Notes: generated by a model from the sequence alone, not told the origin. A stretch of DNA of 64,000 nt from JBGAPH01 sp046349955 (GCA_046349955.1 JAXMBI010000004.1:62001-126000), one strand, 5' to 3'; positions 1 through 8,659 are shown, counted from the stretch's first letter. Numbers and translations are program-made.

Positions 1-666
1 CCGCGCTCGCCAGCCTGGAACGAAATGCAGTCCCGTGCGGGCAATCGACAGCGCGATCGCAAACACGTCGCGCTCGCCGGGGCCGAAGACCATCGGCGGG
101 CGGGCGATCGAAATCGGCCCCCACCCAGCAAACTGGCGGGCCGCAGTTTCGGCGGCGCACTTGCTGCGCCCGTAGTCCGAAACGGGGACAGGCTGGTCGG
201 ACTCGGTGCGAGGCTGATCGACGGGCGACGGCCCGACTGCCGCCAGCGACGAGACCAGCACCACCTGCGGCGGCGTCTGGCGGTCGACGCAAGCGGCCAG
301 CAAATGGCGCGTCGTCTGCACGTTCCCTTGGTCGAATTCTTGGGGACGAAATGCCTTGGTCACACCCGCCGTGTGGAACACGCACTCGACGCCGGCCAGA
401 GCCCGCTTCAGAGCCGGTAAGTCGGCGAAATCTGCCCGCTGCACTTCGACGTCGAGCCCGGCCAGCGCACTGATATCCGAGGTCGGCCGGGCAATGCAGC
501 GCACCTGGTCGCCGCGGGCCGACAGCGCCGCAACCAAGTGGCGGCCGACGAAGCCCGTCGCGCCCAGGACCGCGCATTTCAGCCGGCGGGCTGAGGCCCG
601 TCGGAGCGGCCGCTGTAGATGGATTGCCCCAAAGTTGGCTGTTTCAGACGCTTGCGAGGTGGACAT
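1..666 (-). CDS. NAD-dependent epimerase/dehydratase, partial (3' end outside window)
   Basis: The N-terminal 222 residues of an extended short-chain dehydrogenase are present. The Rossmann motif GATGFVG lies at about residues 35-41, and the Ser plus YGRSK (YxxxK) catalytic pair follows the SSLAAVG stretch. Members act on nucleotide sugars, steroids or dihydroflavonol-type substrates; the substrate cannot be told here. The gene starts 15 bases after the stop of the upstream Xer recombinase, so the two are probably co-transcribed. The odd point is the N-terminus: from the ATG at 666 there are about 30 residues before the first beta strand, and much of that stretch is encoded by a REP-like hairpin (580-615). 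The true start may lie later at a non-ATG codon, or the repeat may have extended the protein. The C-terminal substrate domain lies beyond position 1. Confidence 0.85.
   Translation of the reverse strand, partial: MSTSQASETANFGAIHLQRPLRRASARRLKCAVLGATGFVGRHLVAALSARGDQVRCIARPTSDISALAGLDVEVQRADFADLPALKRALAGVECVFHTAGVTKAFRPQEFDQGNVQTTRHLLAACVDRQTPPQVVLVSSLAAVGPSPVDQPRTESDQPVPVSDYGRSKCAAETAARQFAGWGPISIARPPMVFGPGERDVFAIALSIARTGLHFVPGWRAR
580..615. repeat. REP-like hairpin inside the 5' end of the epimerase gene
   Basis: A GC-rich imperfect palindrome. CCGGCGGGC and GCCCGTCGG pair around a TGAG loop (one wobble pair), flanked by CAGC/GCTG ends. It resembles the hairpins in the intergenic regions at 18583-19433 and 22041-22134, which have the same AGCGGCC and CCGGCTG ends. 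It lies in frame within the first 30 codons of the epimerase. Confidence 0.5.
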
Positions 667-681
667 GCTTTCTCGGCCGCG

Positions 682-1641
682 TTAGCCGCGGGGATGAAAC
701 TGTCGGTGGACGTTTTTGAGCCTCGTCGGGTCGACGTGGGTGTAAATCTGGGTAGTGGCGATGCTCGAATGCCCGAGCATTTCCTGTACCTTGCGCAGGT
801 CGGCGCCGCCGGCCAGCAAGTGCGTGGCAAAGCTGTGCCGCATGGTGTGAGGGCTGGCCGCCTGGGGAATTCCCGCCCGGCCGGCATACTTCTTGAACAG
901 CTCCCAAATCCGCTCGCGGCCCAAGGGGCGGCCGCGCCCCGAAAGCAGCAGGGCTTTCGGGGGCGGATCGAGTCCGGCCGCGGAGTCGGGGCGCTCCTGC
1001 TCGAGGTAGGCCCGAATGGCGGCGACGGCTCGATGGTTGATGGGCACGAGGCGCTCCTTGTCGCCTTTGCCCCGACAGCGGCAAAAACCTTCGTCCAGGT
1101 GGACATCGGCCAGGGCCAGGCTCGAAATCTCCGAAGCCCGGCAGCCGGTGGCGTACAGTAATTCAAGCAAAGCGCGGTCGCGCCGCCAATGGGTTTCTCC
1201 CTCGAACGGGGCCACAAACAAGCGTTCGAGCAGCTCCTCGCTGAGCACGTTCGGCACGCGCTGCCAGAGTTTTTGGGTTCCCAAAAGCTCGGCCAGGTTG
1301 TCGCGGAGCAGCCCCTCGAGCTGCAAATAACGGAAAAACACCTTGAGGGAAATCACATGGCGGGCAATGCTCGCCGGGGCCAGCCCCTTGCGGTGCAGCC
1401 AACCGGCGTAGTCAGCCAGGTCCTGGATCGAGAGCCGGGTCGCGTTGCGGCCCCCCAGCCACTGGCCAAACCGACGCAGGTCGCGCGCGTAGGCCGCCAC
1501 AGTGTTCGCCGACAGGTGGCACTCGCTCCGCAGGTAGCCCAGAAAGGGCTCCTCGTAGCGCCCCACGCCGACAGCGGCCGGGGCGGCCGCGGAGGCCGTC
1601 TGTTGCAGTCGAGTCAGGCGGGTGCGACGAGGGATGGTCAT
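682..1641 (-). CDS. xerD: Tyrosine recombinase XerC/XerD
   Basis: Site-specific recombinase of 319 residues, the normal Xer size. An N-terminal SAM-like DNA-binding domain (about 28-115) precedes the catalytic domain. All active-site residues are visible: R168 (GCRASE), K192 (GKGDKER), H265 and R268 (HTMRH), H291 (LGHSS) and the nucleophile Y300 (QIYTHV). Xer proteins resolve chromosome dimers at dif by exchanging strands through a 3'-phosphotyrosine link. An upstream in-frame extension is open, but the ATG at 1641 gives the family length. Whether this is XerC, XerD or a one-protein Xer system cannot be decided from this sequence; the symbol is provisional. It is divergent from the acyltransferase across about 240 bases and lies just upstream of the epimerase. 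Confidence 0.9.
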   Translation of the reverse strand: MTIPRRTRLTRLQQTASAAAPAAVGVGRYEEPFLGYLRSECHLSANTVAAYARDLRRFGQWLGGRNATRLSIQDLADYAGWLHRKGLAPASIARHVISLKVFFRYLQLEGLLRDNLAELLGTQKLWQRVPNVLSEELLERLFVAPFEGETHWRRDRALLELLYATGCRASEISSLALADVHLDEGFCRCRGKGDKERLVPINHRAVAAIRAYLEQERPDSAAGLDPPPKALLLSGRGRPLGRERIWELFKKYAGRAGIPQAASPHTMRHSFATHLLAGGADLRKVQEMLGHSSIATTQIYTHVDPTRLKNVHRQFHPRG

Positions 1642-1756
1642 CGGGGAGCGACGGGTGGGGAGCGAGCCTGCGGATCGTAGGGGGCGGGCGCGGCCGGCAA
1701 CCAGTCGCTTCGCCGGCGCCTGGCATCGCTTTACGGTCGGCCATTGCCCAGATCCG

Positions 1757-1782
1757 ACTTCATCCGCGTTATACGATGAAGT
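1757..1782. promoter_or_regulatory. Inverted repeat between xer and acyltransferase
   Basis: Arms ACTTCATC and GATGAAGT are perfectly complementary over 8 bases, separated by a 10-base AT-leaning spacer that includes TTATAC. It sits in the divergent intergenic region and could be an operator, promoter structure or a recombinase site. Seen in sequence; function is inferred. Confidence 0.35.
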
Positions 1783-1879
1783 AAAGTTTCGCCTGTTCGT
1801 CATAGAGCGACCGGGGCGCCTGGATCCGGTCGCAGGGCGAGCGGCTTGGCGTGAGCCGGCCGACAGTCTTTCCTGGCGG

Positions 1880-3100
1880 ATGCACGGCATGCAACGCGTC
1901 GTCTTTGAAGACCCCTACCGGTTCATCCCACCGCACCGCGGCCGGCTCTGGCCCGATTTCATTCAGCTCTGGCTCGACGGCTACCTGGCGCGGGCGTTCG
2001 GCGTGGTCGAAGTCGAGTGCCGGGGCGTGGAACACGTGCGCCGCTCGATCGACGCCGGGCACGGCATCCTGCTCGCGCCCAACCACAGCCGCACGGCCGA
2101 CCCCATGGTGCTCGGCATCTTCTCGCGGAAGATCAAGCGGCATCTCTACGCCATGGCGAGTTGGCACTTGTTCAAACACTCGCGCTTTCAGTCGTTCATG
2201 ATCCGCCGGATGGGCGGCTTCAGCATCTATCGCGAGGGGGCCGACCGCGCGGCCGTGAACGAGGCGGTCGACGCGCTCGTGAACGCCGAACGGCCGCTGG
2301 TGATCTTTCCCGAAGGGGTGACCACCGGTTCGAACGACTTGGTCTATCCGCTGCTCGATGGGCCGGCGTTCATCGCCCGCACTGCGGCCAAGCGCCGGGC
2401 CAAGGCCGGCGCCCGGGGAGGCGTGGTGGTTCATCCGGTGGCGATTCGACACACCTTCGAAGGGGACGTCGAGGCGACGCTCGCGCCGATCGTGGCGGAG
2501 CTCGAAGCCCGGCTGACTTGGCGCCCGCACCCGGAGCGCCCCTTGGCCCAGCGCGTGCTCGAGGTGCAGCTTGCCTTGCTCGAACTCAAGGAGCGCGCGC
2601 ACTTAGGAGCTCCGCAGCGCGGCGACGTGCAGCAACGGCTCACGCGGCTGATCGAACAACTGCTCGCGCCCGTGGAGCAAGAATGGAATGGCGGGCCCAA
2701 CGAAGACCATGTCGTGGCCCGGGTCAAGAAGCTGCGGGCAGCGATGTTGCCTGACATGATCGCCCGCAAGGTCACCGCGGAGGAAAACGCTCGGCGTTGG
2801 CGTCAGCTCGCGGATCTTTACCTGGCGCAGCAGCTTGCGTTCTACCCACCGGCCTACTGCCACGAATTGACGCCGGACCGGCTGGTGGAAACCGTGCTGC
2901 GGTTGGACGAAGACATCAACGACGATGCGCGGGTCATCCGGCCCTGGAAAACGGTGATCGAGGCGGCGCCGGCCATCGAAGTGCCGGCCGACGCCGGGCG
3001 CAGCTACGACGAGCAGCTTTCGAGCGAAATCAGCCGCACGCTGCAAAGCATGCTCGACGCCTCGCGCCGCCGGCAGACGCCGCTCGCGACGGGTTGCTAG
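1880..3100 (+). CDS. PlsC-type 1-acyl-glycerol-3-phosphate acyltransferase-like protein
   Basis: About 406 residues from the ATG at 1880 (another ATG at 1889). The acyltransferase signature HX4D is HSRTAD at residues 69-74, and a second block contains IYREGAD and VIFPEGVTTG, which bind the glycerol-phosphate in PlsC enzymes. The fold covers roughly residues 45-240. The C-terminal 170 residues, rich in charged helical sequence, are an extension beyond the usual 240-residue PlsC. The likely role is phospholipid or related lipid acylation at the membrane. The acceptor is not determined. The open frame continues upstream to 1622, but that part overlaps the xer promoter region and looks non-coding. 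Confidence 0.8.
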   Translation: MHGMQRVVFEDPYRFIPPHRGRLWPDFIQLWLDGYLARAFGVVEVECRGVEHVRRSIDAGHGILLAPNHSRTADPMVLGIFSRKIKRHLYAMASWHLFKHSRFQSFMIRRMGGFSIYREGADRAAVNEAVDALVNAERPLVIFPEGVTTGSNDLVYPLLDGPAFIARTAAKRRAKAGARGGVVVHPVAIRHTFEGDVEATLAPIVAELEARLTWRPHPERPLAQRVLEVQLALLELKERAHLGAPQRGDVQQRLTRLIEQLLAPVEQEWNGGPNEDHVVARVKKLRAAMLPDMIARKVTAEENARRWRQLADLYLAQQLAFYPPAYCHELTPDRLVETVLRLDEDINDDARVIRPWKTVIEAAPAIEVPADAGRSYDEQLSSEISRTLQSMLDASRRRQTPLATGC

Positions 3101-3148
3101 CGGCAAGCGACGTGCGGTTTGAACGCGCGCTCGATTCCTGGCCAAAAC

Positions 3149-3167
3149 GACAGCCATTTAGGCTGTC
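3149..3167. terminator. Small hairpin after the acyltransferase
   Basis: GACAGCC and GGCTGTC form a perfect 7-base stem with an ATTTA loop, 49 bases after the acyltransferase stop. There is no following T-run, so factor-independent termination is uncertain. Confidence 0.35.
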
Positions 3168-3312
3168 AGCGCACGTCGGATTACGTGCCCAAAACGCGAC
3201 TCGTTGTTAGGATCAGACAGAGACGAGGGCGTTCGATCGGCTGCTGGCGGATCGCCCCTCATCGCAGCTCATCTGGCTCGGAACGAGGCTCGTGCGGCAA
3301 ACGAGGTGGCGC

Positions 3313-5484
3313 ATGCGCGGCAAGCGTAGGCATGTGAGTGCGGGCAATCGCTCGCGGCGGATCGGTCTCGAGTTGCTCGAGTCGCGTTGGGCACTCTCCG
3401 TCAGCTCACTCACGGATAATGCTCTCTCGCAGACCTGCCTTGCTGCCTCCCCTTCCCACTCGGGCGAGGCGTCCGCCGCGTCGACGGTCGACGTCGGTCC
3501 CCTTGACGGTCAGAAGTCGTACAGCGGCTCGGTTTCTTGGTACGCGCCGACCGACTGGTTCGTCTTCGATCTCAAAGACGCAAGCCACTGGAGCGCCAAT
3601 CTAACGGGACTCACGGCCGATGCCGACCTCTACCTGCTCGCCGCGGATGGGTCGCTGCTGGCGTCGTCGACCAATTACGGCGCTGCAGCCGAAAATGCCT
3701 CGCTCAATCTCGACGCCGGTACGTATTACGTGGGCGTGATGGGCTACTTGGGGGCCTCCACGCGCTATCAGCTCGCGCTCTCGGCAACGGCCGACGCGCC
3801 GGCCCAACCCGTCGACACCGCTGGCAGCACCTTCGACACCGCCCGCGATCTGGGGACGCTGAGCACCTCTTTGGCAGCGTCGGAGGCGGTCGGGCCGAAC
3901 GACGTGGTGGACTTCTTCTCCTTCGATGTCACGCAGAGCGGCACCGGCCAGATTCAACTTGATACGCCGGACGCTACGAGCGCCGTGTTCGCGGTGTTCA
4001 ACGAACAGCACCAGGTCGTCAACGTGCAGACGGCAGTCGATCCGACTTATTCCGGCAGCCTGACGACCGGGCGGTACTATGTGCTCGTCTATAGCCCGGC
4101 CGACTTGAGCTACAACCTGCACCTGACCTTCACAGCCGACGCGCCGCCCAACAATCCGGGAGATACGCCCCCGGCGGTCCTGCCCGACGTGCCGACTTTC
4201 GGCGGCGCGAACGATTGGAACTTGAATGCCATCAACGCCCCCGAGGCCTGGGCAGCCGGCTACACGGGCCAGGGCGTGACCGTGGCCGTGATCGACACCG
4301 GCGTCGATCTCACGCATCCCGACCTCCAGAGCCAACTCTGGGTGAACCCCGGCGAAATCGCCGGCGATGGCATCGACAACGACGGCAACGGCTACGTCGA
4401 CGATGTTCACGGCTGGGACTTCGTCGACAACGACGCCGTGCCAGACGACGAGAACATGCACGGCACGCACGTCTCCGGCACGATCGCCGGGGCCAACAAC
4501 GGCACCGGCGTGACCGGAGTCGCCTACGGCGCGAACATCATGGCGGTCCGCGTGCTCGACGCCACGGGGAGCGGCAGCCTGGCCGACGTGGCCGCCGGGA
4601 TCCGTTACGCAGTCGACAACGGCGCCCAAATCATCAGCATGAGCTTGGGGGCCACAAGCACCTCGGGGCAAATGGGCAGCGCCCTGCGCTACGCCCAGCA
4701 GCACGGCGTGCTCGTGGTGGCCGCCGCCGGCAACGATGGGGCGGCGCAGCCCGATTGGCCGGCCCGCTATTCCGCCAGTCTCGACAACGTGCTGTCGATC
4801 GGCGCCTACGATTCGTCCCTGAGGCACGCCAGCTTCTCCAACAACGTCGGCTCGAGCGGCGCCGCGCAGGTCGATGCGCCTGGGGTCAACGTGTATAGCT
4901 CACTGCCGGATGGCCGCTACGGTCGGTTGAGCGGAACCAGCATGGCCACGCCCCAAGTGGCAGGGCTGGCGGCGCTCGCACTCTCAGCGAACCCGCATCT
5001 CACGGCCGCCCAACTCCGGACGCTGATCGTCGAAGGGGCGAACTCGAGCGTGGCGGGGTCGGATTCCGCTGGCGGCGTGAACGCCGCCGTCACGGTGGCC
5101 CAGGCCTTGAGGTTGGGCGCAGCTTCGACCAATGGCCTCACGGCAACCAGCTTCGACGGCGGCGGCAGCAGCACGAACGCGCGCGTGGCGGCACGCTCGG
5201 CCGCTGCGAATGCCGCGCACGGCGCGCAGATCGCGCCTGGTCCGGCGTCGAGCGCCGCGTGGAGCGGCGCGACCGACGCGGCTCTTGCTGACTACGAACC
5301 GCATGTTGCCGCCGAACAACCGCTGTACATGCCCGGCGCGGCGCGAGTCCGGGGCGGACTGATTGAGGATTCGTCGGCGGATTGCGGACGAGAGTTCGCC
5401 TCGACGAGGAGCAAGCCTTCGACCACTTCGGCAAGCGATCTGCCTGGGGAAATCGATTGGGGTTTGGTGGCAGAGCTCATCTAG
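3313..5484 (+). CDS. Secreted subtilisin-like serine protease (S8) with PPC-type domains
   Basis: Peptidase S8 of 723 residues from the ATG at 3313, which has GAGGTGG six bases upstream; a GTG at 3292 is an alternative. The N-terminus carries a planctomycete-type exported motif (LELLESRWALS). Two pre-peptidase C-terminal-like beta domains occupy about residues 55-275, followed by the catalytic domain. Asp328 (VIDTGVD), His383 (HGTHVSG), oxyanion Asn474 (AAGND) and Ser543 (GTSMATP) are all present, so it should be active. Placing PPC domains before rather than after the protease domain is notable. The last 150 residues are low-complexity Ala/Ser sequence ending in an acidic tail. Probable role: extracellular or surface proteolysis. 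Confidence 0.9.
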   Translation: MRGKRRHVSAGNRSRRIGLELLESRWALSVSSLTDNALSQTCLAASPSHSGEASAASTVDVGPLDGQKSYSGSVSWYAPTDWFVFDLKDASHWSANLTGLTADADLYLLAADGSLLASSTNYGAAAENASLNLDAGTYYVGVMGYLGASTRYQLALSATADAPAQPVDTAGSTFDTARDLGTLSTSLAASEAVGPNDVVDFFSFDVTQSGTGQIQLDTPDATSAVFAVFNEQHQVVNVQTAVDPTYSGSLTTGRYYVLVYSPADLSYNLHLTFTADAPPNNPGDTPPAVLPDVPTFGGANDWNLNAINAPEAWAAGYTGQGVTVAVIDTGVDLTHPDLQSQLWVNPGEIAGDGIDNDGNGYVDDVHGWDFVDNDAVPDDENMHGTHVSGTIAGANNGTGVTGVAYGANIMAVRVLDATGSGSLADVAAGIRYAVDNGAQIISMSLGATSTSGQMGSALRYAQQHGVLVVAAAGNDGAAQPDWPARYSASLDNVLSIGAYDSSLRHASFSNNVGSSGAAQVDAPGVNVYSSLPDGRYGRLSGTSMATPQVAGLAALALSANPHLTAAQLRTLIVEGANSSVAGSDSAGGVNAAVTVAQALRLGAASTNGLTATSFDGGGSSTNARVAARSAAANAAHGAQIAPGPASSAAWSGATDAALADYEPHVAAEQPLYMPGAARVRGGLIEDSSADCGREFASTRSKPSTTSASDLPGEIDWGLVAELI

Positions 5485-5544
5485 TGCCAGCTCGGGCTGC
5501 TCTCTGATACTAGCCCACAGGAGCCAGGGACAGCCCCTTGGCGA

Positions 5545-6528
5545 TCACCATCCGCGGCCAAACCCTGTGCCGACGCCAGCGCCGAACCCTCCGCCGCCCC
5601 AGCCACCGATCGACGAGCCGATCACACCGCCGAGTCCGACGCCGGGCGAGCCATAGTACCCGCCGCCGTAACCCGGGCCATATCCGGCCCCGTATCCCGG
5701 ACCATACCCGCCGTAGTAACCGCCCCCGTAGCCGAAGGCCCGGCCGTAACCGGGATAATAGGTCGGCGGGCTATAGCGGCCGTAGCCATAGCTTCGATAA
5801 GCCGGCCCGACGCCACGATAGCCCATCGCCCACTGCCGCGGCCCAAGCGTGTAAGTCGTCACGGTCCCCGCAGGGTAGCTCGCGATTCCGTTCGCGCTCT
5901 TCGACGCGTTGATCGGCGTCGATTCGACGAACGCACTGCCGCTCGTTGCCCCCGTTTTACGGGCATAGAGGGCGCCTGGCTGGTAGGGCACCCAGCGGTC
6001 GGCTTGCAGAATCCGCCAGGTCTTGTCGGTCGTCCAGTACCACCAGAGATCATCGTGCCACTTGAAACGCCAGGCATCGTCCGCGCTTCCTGCGGGCGGG
6101 GCTGGCAAACCAGCCCGGGCGGGGAGCGGCCTTGGGGCAGCACGAGTCGCGGGGCTGGGCGATTGGCCGGCGGTTGCCGGCGACGGTCTGGGAGCGACGA
6201 CGGCCGGTTGTTCTGGGAGTGCGACCGGATCGGGGCCCGTTGTCGGCCCGGCCGATTCTTCGCCGAGGTTGGCCGCGTCACGGCGAGCCGCCTCCGACGA
6301 ATCGTTCGACGGCAACAGGCCTGGCGTCACGGCGCCTTGGTCCGCGGTTGTCTCGCGGGGCAAGCTGAGGCCCGGAGTCTCTTCGAGCCCCGGCGTCTCT
6401 TCGAGCACAGAGCCGGGGAAAGCGTCGGGCGCAGCACCACCAAGAGGCTGCGCTTGGATCGAGGCGGCGAACGGACCAACTGCTAGCAGGGCAATTAGCG
6501 GCGCGAGAGTGAGCAGATTAGCGCGCAT
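5545..6528 (-). CDS. Secreted protein with WHDDLWWY domain and Gly/Tyr-rich tail
   Basis: Protein of 327 residues with a clear signal peptide ending near SIQAQP. Its middle is a Pro/Ala-rich linker, then a compact aromatic block around WRFKWHDDLWWYW, WRILQADRWVPYQ and GALYARK (about residues 155-200). The C-terminal 110 residues are almost entirely Gly, Tyr and Pro. The aromatic block is shared with the protein at 59472-59921, so this is a paralogous family. Function is unknown; a surface or matrix role is suggested only by export and composition. It is convergent with the subtilase gene. Confidence 0.8.
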   Translation of the reverse strand: MRANLLTLAPLIALLAVGPFAASIQAQPLGGAAPDAFPGSVLEETPGLEETPGLSLPRETTADQGAVTPGLLPSNDSSEAARRDAANLGEESAGPTTGPDPVALPEQPAVVAPRPSPATAGQSPSPATRAAPRPLPARAGLPAPPAGSADDAWRFKWHDDLWWYWTTDKTWRILQADRWVPYQPGALYARKTGATSGSAFVESTPINASKSANGIASYPAGTVTTYTLGPRQWAMGYRGVGPAYRSYGYGRYSPPTYYPGYGRAFGYGGGYYGGYGPGYGAGYGPGYGGGYYGSPGVGLGGVIGSSIGGWGGGGFGAGVGTGFGRGW

Positions 6529-6606
6529 CGAAAGGGCTCCTTCGTTGTCCTTGAACTACGCAGGCATTTCTTGTCTTGTTCTTGGCGAACACTGCCCTTG
6601 GCCGTC

Positions 6607-7125
6607 CTAACCTTCGCGGAGCGGTACCGGCTCGGCCCCCGTGTCGGCCAGAATCTGCGAAGCCTTTGCCAACGTGGCGACATCGTCGGGATCTCGCGCC
6701 TCGGCGGCGACCAAAATCTTGCCCGCTTGCACCGCCTGGTCGTAGTAGTTGGCCAGTTCCCGTTCTACGCCGCGGGTCATCATAGCGCCGGCCAGGCCGC
6801 CCACGACTCCGCCGGCCCAGGCGGCCAAGCTGCCGAACACGAGCAAGCCAGCGCCTCCCGTCGCCACGGTCGCTACGGCGGCGGTCAGCCCGCCGATCAC
6901 CGCGCCAATCGTTCCGCCGGCCACGGCCGCCGCCGGCGTGTGCGAGCCGGCCGGATCTTGGTGCTCGAACGGCCGAAACTTGGCTTCGATGGCTTCGTTC
7001 GAGCAGACGACGGTGATTTGATCTTCCGTGAAACCCGCGGCGAGCAGACCCCTTACGGCCGCATCGGCCGAGGCCACTGTGCTGAAAACGCCCGCGCGGA
7101 TGGGTCGATCATGTAGTACCGCCAT
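6607..7125 (-). CDS. General stress protein 17M-like (YflT domain) membrane-interacting protein
   Basis: 172 residues from the ATG at 7125, which has GGGAGGA nine bases upstream. The N-terminal half (about 8-50, VFSTVASADAAVRGLLAAGF) matches the YflT/heat-induced stress-protein domain, a small alpha/beta module. The middle (about 65-120) is a long Gly/Ala hydrophobic segment of the glycine-zipper kind. The C-terminus resembles a second ferredoxin-like half (ILVAAEARDPDDVATLAKA). Such proteins are stress-induced in other bacteria; the biochemical role is unknown. Confidence 0.75.
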   Translation of the reverse strand: MAVLHDRPIRAGVFSTVASADAAVRGLLAAGFTEDQITVVCSNEAIEAKFRPFEHQDPAGSHTPAAAVAGGTIGAVIGGLTAAVATVATGGAGLLVFGSLAAWAGGVVGGLAGAMMTRGVERELANYYDQAVQAGKILVAAEARDPDDVATLAKASQILADTGAEPVPLREG

Positions 7126-7689
7126 GACTCTGTCCTCCCAGCAAGGTTGGTGCGAAATGTTGGCTGAATTAGAAGGCAATTCCCGTGCCTAGGTTTGCGA
7201 GCTCGCGGTTGCCGCTACGATCGGAGAATGCAACTGCTCGGCGTCTGCTGATTGGTCGCCCCGCCTGCGGGCTGGTTCATTCGTAGCCACCGGCGATTGC
7301 CCCTTCGCGAATCGCAAGGCATTTGCGCTGCGCCGCTAATTGTCTGCATGCCATCGGAGCGATTCGAGTTATGACTCGCGGAGGTCGCGATTGCGCGGCT
7401 GATTGATGGATTGGGCACGAATCGTGCGGCAAATCGCAATTCGTCACCCAATTGGGTGCTCGCGTTCGCGGTGATCGGTGCATGGGCGCCAGCGCACGAG
7501 TTACGAAACAGCAATTCACGAAATCGCGGCGCTTTCAGGCGGCGTCCGCATGTGCCTCGACCAGGATTGGCGCGAGGTCTCTGCGCAAGACTGCGCTCCC
7601 TAGGTTGCGCGTTCGAGCTGCGCTTGCGGCTGCGCGCTCGGGGGCACTTGCCTCCCGCCACCCTTTTTTCGTTTGATGAGGAGATCATC
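7126..7689. other. 564-base gene-free region between divergent genes
   Basis: No convincing coding sequence. It is visibly richer in A and T than its surroundings between about 7300 and 7540 and holds two palindromes (7415-7427 and 7445-7458). It must contain the promoters for both the stress protein (leftward) and the DUF4142 protein (rightward). Confidence 0.5.
7445..7458. promoter_or_regulatory. Perfect 14-base palindrome CACCCAATTGGGTG
   Basis: Perfect dyad centred in the long divergent intergenic region, about 230 bases before the DUF4142 start. A second, shorter dyad (GCACGA A TCGTGC) lies 17 bases away at 7415-7427. This is a plausible operator for a dimeric regulator; no regulator is assigned. 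Confidence 0.4.
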
Positions 7690-8592
7690 ATGAACCGTTC
7701 CTGGATTCGTCGCTTCGGCATCGCAGGCGCGTGCGCCGCCCCGCTGACCATGGGGGTAGCAGCCTGGGCCCAGGCCACCGACCAAGCCCGCGATCCGGCC
7801 GCGCAGAACCAGTCCGAAGCTGCTCAGGAGAGCGGTCGCCAACGTGACCGGCAGCCGGGCCGGGCGAGCGACGCAGAGCGCGAGCGGGTGCATGCCGGCG
7901 AGCATGCCGCTCAGAAGTTGGACGACCGCACCCTGGCCGCCCTGCTGCTGATCGGCAATCAGAAGGAGGTCGCAGTCAGTCGGCTCGCGGCAAACCGCGC
8001 TCAGAACGCCGAAGTGAAGCAGTTCGCCCAAGAGATGAGCCAGGCGCACGGTCAGTTCATCGCCAAGCTCGCCCAGTTGGCCGGCGCTCGAGAGCGGGCC
8101 GATGGCGCCGCCAATCCCTTCGCGCCGCAGCGCGATCCGGCGGGTCGCGCCGCCAGAGACGCTGACTCCAAGGCCAACAGCGGGGCCGACGCCCAGGCAC
8201 GGACCGCCACCAACCCCGCGCATGCAGAGCAAGGTGATCGGCAGCGGGGGGAATGGCAGCGCTATGACCTCGGGGCTTCGCCGCTGGTGAGCTTCGACCG
8301 TGAATTGGCCGACCAGTGCTTGCAGAGCACCGAGCGGTTCCTCGGTCAGCAGCAGGGCGCCGAGTTCGACAAGTGGTTCATGGCCCTGCAGCTCGTCGAG
8401 CACATGGGCATGCGCGACAAGCTGCAGGTGGCCCAGCGGCATGCCACGGGCGAGCTGCGGGCGCTTGTCGATCAGGGCATTCAGACGACCGATCAGCACA
8501 TCCGCCAGGCGGAGCAAGTGATGCGGCAACTGCCGCACGCGGGCGGCAGCGCGGCGCAAACGAGCAGCCGGCCCGGCGCGACGAAGCAGTAA
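7690..8592 (+). CDS. Exported DUF4142-domain protein
   Basis: 300 residues from an ATG with GAGGAG seven bases upstream. A signal peptide ends near AAWAQ. The DUF4142 helical domain is split: residues about 75-140 (LLIGNQKEVAVSRLAANRA, AEVKQFAQEMSQAH) and about 200-285, with a charged Ala/Arg/Asp-rich insertion between them that is longer than usual. DUF4142 proteins are exported ferritin-like helical proteins of unknown function. A strong terminator follows immediately (8615). Confidence 0.8.
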   Translation: MNRSWIRRFGIAGACAAPLTMGVAAWAQATDQARDPAAQNQSEAAQESGRQRDRQPGRASDAERERVHAGEHAAQKLDDRTLAALLLIGNQKEVAVSRLAANRAQNAEVKQFAQEMSQAHGQFIAKLAQLAGARERADGAANPFAPQRDPAGRAARDADSKANSGADAQARTATNPAHAEQGDRQRGEWQRYDLGASPLVSFDRELADQCLQSTERFLGQQQGAEFDKWFMALQLVEHMGMRDKLQVAQRHATGELRALVDQGIQTTDQHIRQAEQVMRQLPHAGGSAAQTSSRPGATKQ

Positions 8593-8614
8593 GCTTGCCG
8601 GTTCACTGTTCCAG

Positions 8615-8659
8615 GGCCGCGGAGCGCCGTTGAGGATGGCGCTTCGCGGCCTTTACTTT
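8615..8659 (+). terminator. Rho-independent terminator of the DUF4142 gene
   Basis: A 14-base GC-rich stem (GGCCGCGGAGCGCC with GGCGCTTCGCGGCC, one wobble) around a 9-base loop, followed by TTTACTTT. It starts 22 bases after the stop codon. Confidence 0.75.
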
